Positions 55,961 through 64,000 of a DNA stretch of 64,000 nucleotides are shown here, one piece after another (within the stretch, counting starts at the first letter, position 1; each line of letters starts with the position of its first letter). Source of the stretch: Agapetus fuscipes (lineage: Eukaryota > Arthropoda > Insecta > Trichoptera > Glossosomatidae). Below the pieces are notes generated by a model. The model worked only from the letters and a program-made list of their open reading frames with translations, had not been told where the DNA came from and searched no databases. The stretch is from positions 10,788,001 through 10,852,000 of the forward strand of contig OX637334.1 of the NCBI GenBank assembly GCA_951799405.1. Direction: 5' to 3'. A program made the translations under genes and the position numbers.

Positions 55961-56195
55961 TCCTTGACTTATAGGTTGGTATTAGGCTGACCACCCATAT
56001 TGAAAAAAAAATTCACTTTGCCAACGTCACCATCGGTTTAGAGAAGGGCGGCAAGAGTTGGAGTATGTGCATTTAAGGCTTATGATTTCATTTTGTTAGC
56101 ACACATGCAGCAAGCGTAAGCGCAAACTTACACGTGTCTGCTTGTGGGCGTGGGTTAAATATAAAATGTTAATATATTTTTGCAACTTAGATTAT
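55961..56195 (+). repeat. Family C repeat
   Basis: TTCCTTGACTTATAGGTTGG to TTTGCAACTTAGATTATG. Confidence 0.7.
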
Positions 56196-56654
56196 GTATG
56201 ACAGATCTGCTAGAGGGCGGACCGGAAGTGATCGACATGCTGGCTGGTAAACAATATTTTTCATGCATTCATTTGATATCGAACATAATGTAATCAATCT
56301 CTATCATTTTTTCTGACCTTGAAGTAGGTTTTACATTTGATTTAGAAACCGGACATACAAACCGGATGGTTAAGCTAAGGGTCGACGACACTACGTCGTA
56401 CTAACCAGTAGTGTGGAGAACCCTCGGCATATCTACCGATCACGTAGGCAGATAGAAAGCAATAAAACATGGCCGCACGTGATCAGCTGATCCCGCAGTC
56501 GAATGCTCGCTAACATGTAAAAAAATGTAGCTACGCTATAGCCAAGAGGGCAAGATGGTAACATTTTTTTTTTAAATACATTCATAATACACTTTGTTTT
56601 TATTATTTGATTTTATTTTTATAACGCTATACCTCACCAAAAAGAAACTAAGCT

Positions 56655-56885
56655 CTTGTGTGTGGCGAGGGAAATCATCGACTAAGTTTGAAATACAAAC
56701 AACGCTGGTTCGACTCCGCTCGGCCCCCATGACGATAATTTAAACTTTGGTTCAACAAGTGTCATTGGGTTATTGGTTATTAATAATTCATTAAAATAAA
56801 ATATTGACTTATAATTGATAATGTTAATGCCTGTTTGCAAGGCTTTAAAAATAGGCTTGCTGATTGTATCCCTCTTCACAAATTT
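56655..56885 (-). repeat. tRNA-derived SINE, family D
   Basis: Diverged reverse copy: GGTTCGACTCCGCTCGGCCC, GGTTCAACAAGTGTCATTGG, ending in CCTCTTCACAAATTTAT. Confidence 0.5.
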
Positions 56886-57006
56886 ATAAAAAATATTTTC
56901 TTCTTTTAAAACTTTTATGTAGTTACTTCTGACTTCCTACAGTATTATTTTTTATTGTTAGTACTTTATTTTATGTATATGTTTTGTATCTAGTTGTTAG
57001 TTTTCT

Positions 57007-57272
57007 CATCTAAATCTAAATCTAAATCTAAGCTGCAAAGATATGTATCATTTGAGATTCATATTACATGCATTCCCACAAGCAGGCATGCATAATTTCG
57101 CGCTTACACATGCCGCATGTGGACCTACAATATAAAAAACCCAATCTCAAATGAACATAAGCCCTGCAACTCTTGCCGACCTTCCCTGAAGCAGGGGTGA
57201 CATTGGCAAAGTGAACCATTTTTTACAGTATGGGTGGTCAGCCGCATACCAACATATCAGTCAAGGAATTCT
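57007..57272 (-). repeat. Family C repeat
   Basis: (ATCTAA)n start, CTGCAAAGATATGTATC, ending ACATATCAGTCAAGGAATT. Very similar to the copy 750 bases downstream. Confidence 0.7.
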
Positions 57273-57761
57273 CATGCATACCATATTATTTATTGTATTT
57301 TTGGTAAAATAAATAAATAATAAATACTCCCTACAAGCCTTCCTGCCTTCCCTTCTTCCTTCCTGTCTTCTTCTGGCACAGGGATGACGCCGGCATTCAA
57401 CACAAATACTTCAGATAGGAAATAGACGACACTAATTATCATCATCATCATCATATTTTTACGAACTATGAGTTTATGTGTACATGTACCTAGGCAAGTA
57501 GCTTGCTGGTGTGTGTAACTGGAATAATGATGAAATTAATGCTATTAGACAGCAGTATTAGTATGAGAGCCTAAGCACGCTGGGTGGTGTGTGTGTGTGG
57601 AACAATTCACTATTGAAGAATCTGGAATACACAAGAAACGTCCATATGAACTGTATAAATATGAGCCGCAATTGTGTGGAGAGTCCCTTGAAACATTATG
57701 ACGCGAAGCCGATATAATCAGAGCAAGAAAAGTAATCAGTACTTTGAAAACTGATATTGTC

Positions 57762-58022
57762 TAATCTAATCTAATCTAATCTAAGCTGCAAAGATATATA
57801 TCATTTAAGTTTTATATTAAATGCATTCCCACAAGCAGATATGTATAATTTCGCGCTAACACATGCCGCATGTGGACCTACAATATAAAAACCCAATCTC
57901 AAATGAACATAAGCCTTGCAACTCTTGCCGTCCTTCCCTGAAACAGAGGTGACATTGGCAAAGTGAACCAATTTTTACATTATGGGTGGTCAGCCGCATA
58001 ACAACCTATAAGTCAAGGAACT
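57762..58022 (-). repeat. Family C repeat
   Basis: Begins with four TCTAA units, has the full body, and ends CCTATAAGTCAAGGAAC. Confidence 0.75.
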
Positions 58023-58418
58023 ATGTGCAAGATATTGTGCAAAATAAATCTTGTTAAATAAATAAATTGCAGCTTAATTTAAAAAAAAACCCAAGTAAAA
58101 TCGTTACAATATGATCATCATCATCATCATCAACATGTAATAACAAGAGCGCACATAAATTAAAGCAACAATAATTTACAGCGCGGTGCCACCTTCCATT
58201 GTATTGCCGCAACCTTCATACCAGCCAGATCGGAAATTGTTTTGTGAGAAATGCCAAATCTAAGTTGCATGTGAATCAGCTGATTCATCCTCTGGGTGTC
58301 TGGCTGCCAAAAAAAACCACAAAAGGTTGAGATCTGTATCATGCACTGGTACGTTGTACATTTTTTGCAACGTTTCTATGACCAAAATAAATTAAAACTA
58401 CATGGTCAGTTTCTAGTG

Positions 58419-59072
58419 CAGTGATTCTTAACATTTTTTGACCGCGGACCACTTTTATGGCTTTGTTTTCATCATAGGGACTCCAGGATATGAATGAACA
58501 ATTTGCAAAAAAATGCAGACTACTCCATTATTTAAATGTTTTCAATTTGTGAGTAAGCGATGGGTAAAGCTTATAACCGTGTTTCTTTAACTACAACAAA
58601 TTTTCCAATAATCTTGCCCGCAAAATGAAAATTTTTGACAACCGGGTTGACAATTGATGGAATAAAAAAAAACTTTTTTGAAAATAAAAACACATTTTTT
58701 AAGGCTGTATCTCTGTCAATATCAAGTCTACAGAGCTAATTTTCATTTCAAACTGTAGCAATTTTCAATCAAATGCATTGAAAAAAAAACAGAAAAATAC
58801 GAGGAAATTGTAGTTGTTCGAGTGCTGTGACGATGCCTACCGTCTTTTGAAGGTCTTAGCTTGGATATACCAGTAGGTCTAGACTCTAGCCGTTAGTTTG
58901 AAATTTTAGAGATTTCTGTTGTTAAATATGACTGGCTTAAAAAGTAAAACCCTTTCATGTGTGCCGAATGACACATGAAAGTTCCATTTGCTCTCTTTCG
59001 CTGCTCCATTTCCTAGGTTCTGGTGAGTGGTGGGCCACTAGTTGCCCGCGGACCTCTGGTTCACAACCACTG
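58419..59072. mobile_element. hAT-like non-autonomous element
   Basis: Left end CAGTGATTCTTAAC..GACCGCGGACCAC and right end GTGGGCCAC..GCCCGCGGACCTCTGGTTCACAACCACTG (spelled here in parts) are imperfect inverses typical of hAT MITEs. The 8-bp flanks do not match, so it is old or the border is misjudged. Confidence 0.45.
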
Positions 59073-59988
59073 GTCGAGACAAATAAAAAATACACGAATG
59101 CTCGGTTCTGTTTTGAATTTTTACAAGTCCATTAACAAATATATACTATTTTAAAAGTTTAAAAGATGAATGGTTTATTAAAAAACGTCACGAAGTACCT
59201 ACCATGGTTGTGGAACTAAGAAAAGCGGAACACGTATCGCAGACGTTTCAAAACATTTAAATCAGATGTTTGCACTAAAATCAACTTGTTAATGGAACTC
59301 AATCGAAGCACTCATCTCCACCCTTCATTTTGATACAAACTGTCATTTACGATGAGTGGTATGTTTTTTTTCAATTTCAAAAATCCACAATTATAAAATT
59401 TCACTTGCCTGATCGATCCATTCCTTTCCCAGTCTTCCTCTTTCACCTTTCACATTCTACCCAATCAGTGCGATAATTTTTATGCCTTGTACACAATATA
59501 CTACTCGTACTTACATATTTTTTCGCTTAGTTTTTTTTTAAGAACGTAGGCGCCGAAATGATTTTGTATTTCCCCATGTACGTATTTTCAACAACTCCTC
59601 TTTTATTTCCTTTCATTTGACGTCATCCCGTCCCACGCATGTTGTGTTCATTCAAAAATCCAAATTAATTTAATGTCTCATTTTATTGGAAATTTAATAA
59701 AAATAATTACGATTTCACGCCTTTGGATGGAATAATTCAATGCACCAATATTGATTTATTAAATGGCTATGATATAAAACGTCCATCAAACGGTGGTTTT
59801 AGAAATAGAAAACTATGGATCATTTATATTTAAAAAATTGAGAGGAAAAAGGAAACGTATATATGAGAAGGTTAAAAATATTTATCATTTTTTTGTACAC
59901 AGTATTTTTTTATGCAGCTCACACGAGCCGTTTTTATCTGCCAAACATATTTGTACAAACTGTTATTTATCGTGCGTGGTATGTGTTC

Positions 59989-60232
59989 ATTGACTTATAG
60001 GTTGGTATGCGGCTGACCACCCATGCTGTAAAAATGGTTCACTTTGTCAATGTCACCCCTGTTTCGGAGAAGGACGGCAAGAGTTGCAGGGTGTATGTCC
60101 ATTTGATATTTGGTTTTTATGTTGTAGGTTCACATGCGGCATGTGCAATCGCGAACTTGTATGTGTCTGCTTGTGAGAATGCATATAATTTGAATCTCCA
60201 ATATAACATATATTTGCAACTTAGATTAGATA
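59989..60232 (+). repeat. Family C repeat
   Basis: ATTGACTTATAGGTTGGTATG to ATTTGCAACTTAGATTAGAT. Confidence 0.7.
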
Positions 60233-60360
60233 AGTAGGTATTTAGTGCCTTTTTATTTTGCAAAACTCGCATGGTTTAAACCAATTTTTAATATGTGATA
60301 AAAATTACGTCGCTAAACGTACTAAGCATCTAGTGTATCTTTTTGCTGTGTTTTCCTCGA

Positions 60361-60632
60361 CGAGGTCACATGTGGCGAGTGGAACCTATTTGTTTTTACA
60401 CGTAAGGGGGCTGGCCTTACGCCAATCCCTTCAGTTGAAGTGAGAGTTTCCTAGCTCCCGAGAGGGCTGGTTCTCATTTCTTGTGAGGACTGACTAAACC
60501 TAGCCGGTATTTTATTTTGGGTTTGAAATAAGCACCGAAACCTGAAATCAATTCTGACACCCTTGGTGGGATTCGAACCCGAGCTCTCGCCATGTAATGC
60601 AAGCACTCTACCAACTGAGCTATGGGCTGGAC
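60361..60632 (-). repeat. tRNA-derived SINE, family B
   Basis: Reverse copy; + strand ends ACCAACTGAGCTATGGGCTGG after the box B complement GGGATTCGAACCC. Confidence 0.7.
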
Positions 60633-60854
60633 ATTAACATCAACTATTTAAAAAAAACACTGACTGCCAAAGAATATATTCTTAAAAAAATGTTTTTGAA
60701 TATTAACTTAGTGACATTCTGAATGTTCCCTTCGCATACTTACAACTTTATTATTCAATATTTCCAATATTCATGCTTCGTACACAGGGGTAACACTCCG
60801 CAGAAAAAAAGTTTGCAAAAAATTGAGAAACTTGGAAACAAGGAAATCCTCTCT

Positions 60855-61000
60855 TTCAATGAAATGGTTGGCGTAAGACCAGCCCCCTTACCTTTGAAAA
60901 TAAATAAGCTCATCTTGCCATATCCGGCTCCTTCTGAAAAAGCACGGTAAGAAATTGCTTTGTGTGCAGCTTAGTTGCGTTTGCATCCAATTCACATTGT
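60855..61000 (+). repeat. Family B SINE, 3' half
   Basis: GGTTGGCGTAAGACCAGCCC through TGTGCAGCTTAGTTGCG. Confidence 0.55.
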
Positions 61001-61541
61001 TTTTTATTAGGGAATGTCTTTGCCTCTATGCAACGCTAATTCCGTCTTCTTCCTGCGTCGTGTCAAGTCCCCCCAATATTGACTATCGTCTATCATTTAC
61101 GATAATATCTTCTTATCTCTCACAACTCGAAATAGTTCCTTCATTGTCCTTATCCCTGTTCAATCTCGTATATTATGGAGCATGAGATCTTCTTCTTGCC
61201 GACACCTCGAATTCCCTCAATTTTTCCGCCAATGATCAAATGCAACACTCCGTACCCTTTTCCTTTTAGCACATGCCCCCAGTTTTCCGATTTTATACTT
61301 ATCTATTAGAAATTATTCTTCTTATTTTTTTTTGCTAGAAATGCTTTGATCTGTGATTTACGAAAAAACATTTTAACCCTCATGGATCTTGAGATGAGGA
61401 TGTCCAGCTATCTATAACAATTGCTAATACAAATCAATTATAACGATTTGTACATTATTTTTCGTAAACCATGAAATACAAGTAAAAGAAGAACTGTAGA
61501 AACTTGAATTAAATCACAGATCACTTCAGTACAGTTGAGTG

Positions 61542-61596
61542 ATGGAGTATATTTGTAAAGCAATCGAAGATTCATCCATGGAAGAAAAAGAAAAAG
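61542..61596 (+). CDS. Possible first coding exon of a fourth SLC17 paralogue
   Basis: An ATG begins 18 codons (MEYICKAIEDSSMEEKEK) plus one base, followed by the donor GTTAGT. Length, hydrophilic character and phase 1 match the first exons of genes 2 (76 nt) and 3 (70 nt), and it lies about 9.6 kb downstream of gene 3 on the same strand. No later exon is found before the window ends, which is compatible with long first introns in this cluster (1.9 kb and 3.2 kb) but leaves the call unproven. It could be a chance short open stretch. Confidence 0.33.
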
Positions 61597-61670
61597 GTTA
61601 GTTCATTTTATTCTGCTTGTATTTCTTCTTCTTTTTGTGCCACTTCTAACGAAGATCGGTGATACGCAAC

Positions 61671-61998
61671 TAAAAAACGCAACTTAGCTACACATTTAGT
61701 GTAACTTCTTGCCGCGTTATTCCCGAAGGGGTCGCATGTGGCGAGTTGAACCTATTTATTTTTACAGGTAAGGGGGCCGGCCTTACGCCAACCACTTCAG
61801 TTGAAGTGGAGGTTTCCCAGCTCACGAGAGTGCTGGTACTCATTTTTTGTGAAGGCTGAGTAAACCTTGCCGGTATTTATTTTGGGGTTTGAAATAAACA
61901 CCGAAACGGGAAATCATTTTTGACTCCCTCGGTGAGATTCGAACCCGAGCTTTCGGCATGGAATGCAAGCACTCTACCACCTGAGCTATCGACCGGAC
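61671..61998 (-). repeat. tRNA-derived SINE, family B
   Basis: Full reverse copy just after the possible gene 4 first exon; + strand ends GAGCTATCGACCGGAC. Confidence 0.75.
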
Positions 61999-62010
61999 GT
62001 ATTATCATAG

Positions 62011-62250
62011 CTATTTGATTTTAGATGCTGCCGCTCGAAACAGGGACTTGGTGCTTCTGCCGAACCACTGTCGCAGGTTCTTCAGCCACGATGTCCTTCG
62101 GCGTCCCTGAGATCTTCTCTCCTCAATCTTACCCTGTATGATAAAATGAAGGAGACGGTACTTCTCATTTCTCATAATGTGACCGAAGTACATATTAAGC
62201 TTTCTCTGCTTAATGGTAGGCAGGAGCTCCTTTGTAGTGCGCTGCTTGTA
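62011..62250 (-). pseudogene. RTE/BovB-like LINE RT C-terminal fragment
   Basis: The - strand reads MYFGHIMRNEKYRLLHFIIQ then GRRRTSWLKNLRQWFG, ending in FRAAASKIK. This is the conserved terminal module of RTE-type RTs (YFGHxxR...KYxLLxxIxQGKIxGRRxxGRRRxSWLxNLRxWF). Confidence 0.65.
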
Positions 62251-63011
62251 TTTAGCTTGTATTTTATCATTTTCTATTTATAATTTTGCGTGAAAATCTC
62301 ACTCGAGAGGTACAAAATAGAAAAATTATAAATTTGTACATTTTTATACTTACGCAATTTATGTGATTTTTTATTCTAGGGATACTGAACTGAAATTGAC
62401 TAAACCGTCCCTTTTCACAATAAACATCGTATTCTTTTCACCCATAATTAAAGAACTCAAGTCATTCCAGACGTGCACTTGTTTTTTATTTTTATTTTCA
62501 TAATATTTCATCACTGACAATGTAATCAAGGCATAAAGAAATTAATTTACGTTTTTTGTGTGTCGATTTTAATTTGATTAAATTGCAACATTTGAGATGC
62601 TTAGAACCATAGACGGGAATCTAGGATATTTTCTGCAAATTTGATAAACATATGAAAAACACATGAAATGGTTTTCTCATCATTTCCATGTATTTATAAA
62701 TTTTCTAAAAAATAACTAGATTGTCACCTTTGGTTTTATACGACTCATTTATGCATAATCTATTAAATGGACAATTTAAAGAAATATATATTTTTTTTTA
62801 ATAATGCACACGTGACCAAAGTCTTTCATTACTTTTTATCCATCGATTCGACATTGTACAGAAAAAGTGGCTAACCAACAAAGTGTGAAGTATTCATACA
62901 AACCTTTTCTCTCTCCCGTGTGCAGTATGCAGATGGTCATTTTTGAAACTCAAAATCGCACACTTCCAAGTAAAAAATCCCTACTGTTTCAAGATTTTCA
63001 TTATACAATTT

Positions 63012-63360
63012 TGGTCGATAGTTCAGTTGGTAGAGCACTTGCGTTCAATGCCAGAGGACCAGGGTAATGCTCAACAATGAAGACAGGAAATATAATTTCT
63101 GTGTTTTTAAAACTCAAAATAAAACAAAAAACCGAGAAGCATTATTCTGCCTTTACAAGAAATGAGAACCTGCCCCCTCGGGCACAAGGGAACTTCCACT
63201 TCAAGAGAATTGTAGGTGTAAGACCGACCCCTATAAAATGAAATAAGTTCCACACTTACCCATGAAATTAAATAGGTTCCACAGTCCACACGCCACATGC
63301 AATCCATTCGGGGAACGCGGCAAGATTGCGCGCTATATGTGCAGCTTAGTTGCGTTTGCG
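63012..63360 (+). repeat. tRNA-derived SINE, family B
   Basis: GGTCGATAGTTCAGTTGGTAG head; box B is degraded. The body and tail end GTGCAGCTTAGTTGCG. Confidence 0.65.
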
Positions 63361-64000
63361 ACGTATCTAACTATCTTCACAATGTAAAATACTGATGTCT
63401 AATAGTGATTAATAATTGAATTGTGGAAACAAATGCACTTGGGCATTTCTCTTGTACGGCGTAGGTACATACATGCTTCTCATTAAATCAATTATTTTTA
63501 TTGTCGATACAGAAATACTTACTCCCATGTAAGATTTGAATAAAAAATAAATAAGTACAGTTTGTATAAACGTCAATCATTGGTTAAACGTTCTACTTCA
63601 TAAAAGCAGAGGCTTGAATCTACGTCATGTTCATTTTATTTATAATCTAAGTTTCAAAGATTTTGTACAATTAAAAATACATTAGAACTTGTAAGTTCGT
63701 GCCTACCTATACTAAAGCTAAGGCAATCAATTCAAATAAGTCCAAAAAAATCGAATTAAAACTGGTTTTAGCTATGGAAACTTAAAAAAGGCAATAATTA
63801 GTAGGTACTTAATATCGCACACGGTAAACGACAAGTTGTACCAAAATGGGTGGGAGACAAAAAAAAGAGTGCGTTATTTTTATGAATATTTTTAACCTTC
63901 TCATATACGTTTTCCTCTTTTTCTCACTTCAACCACTGGTACCTTTTTTAATCGACTATGCTTTTATTTCCCCAGTGACGTAACATTTTTTATCAATGGA

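Larger units (their letters stand above)
51963..61541. other. Intergenic region downstream of gene 3
   Basis: 9.6 kb of SINE B, C and D copies, the minisatellite, a LINE tail (53560-53880), a SINE A (54163-54438), ATC microsatellites (57432-57450, 58115-58130) and a hAT-like element. No convincing host exon. Confidence 0.6.
61597..64000. other. Right end of window
   Basis: Two SINE B copies, an RTE LINE tail and a family C scrap near 63642-63720. If the exon at 61542 is real, this is its first intron. No other exon seen. Confidence 0.5.

Overview
The window is eukaryotic, almost certainly arthropod and probably insect DNA. It is AT-rich and dense with interspersed repeats, and its protein-coding sequence is split into short exons with GT-AG introns. 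The frequent TAGGTACCTA/ACCTACCTAC-type short motifs would fit a lepidopteran, but that is only an impression. There are no bacterial-type operons, no CRISPR array and no rRNA.

Host genes. Three head-to-tail paralogues on the + strand encode SLC17-type major facilitator transporters (sialin / 'putative inorganic phosphate cotransporter' family). Gene 1 enters from the left and only its last four coding exons are present (1-18, 1266-1385, 3081-3213, 3805-3902). Gene 2 is complete over 24 kb (12568-36565, 11 exons, 498 aa). Gene 3 is complete (40748-51962, 11 exons, 502 aa, with an alternative read-through end at 50039). Exon lengths and phases are nearly identical between genes 2 and 3, which shows tandem duplication. 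A short phase-1 ATG exon at 61542-61596 could be the first exon of a fourth copy running off the right edge.

Mobile DNA. Gene 2 carries two young, apparently intact LTR retrotransposons. A Ty3/Gypsy element (20202-27326, + strand) sits in intron 6. Its 474-bp LTRs differ at one base, and it has a 4-bp target duplication, a 429-aa Gag and a 1420-frame Pol. A Ty1/Copia element (28347-33161, - strand) sits in intron 7. Its 154-bp LTRs look identical, and it has a 5-bp target duplication, one 1333-aa Gag-Pol and a primer site matching an internal stretch of initiator tRNA-Met. The Copia element landed inside the decayed tail of a CR1/L2-like LINE.

Most remarkable observation. The Gypsy Pol does not end at the integrase GPY/F module. 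It continues for about 200 residues that look like a macro (ADP-ribose-binding, TARG1/Poa1-like) domain followed by a CCCH zinc finger, and its stop codon abuts the 3' LTR. The same element's Gag begins with a SAP-type DNA-binding motif. This gives an LTR element with two unusual nucleic-acid or ADP-ribose-linked modules.

The rest of the window is introns and intergenic DNA filled with at least three tRNA-like or repeat-tailed SINE families (A, B, D), an abundant non-tRNA family C with a (TAATC)n end, MITEs, hAT-like elements, a 1.2-kb element with perfect 31-bp inverted termini, LINE fragments, a 45-bp minisatellite and a perfect 73-nt-arm hairpin. Repeat boundaries were read by eye and are approximate unless a target duplication is given.
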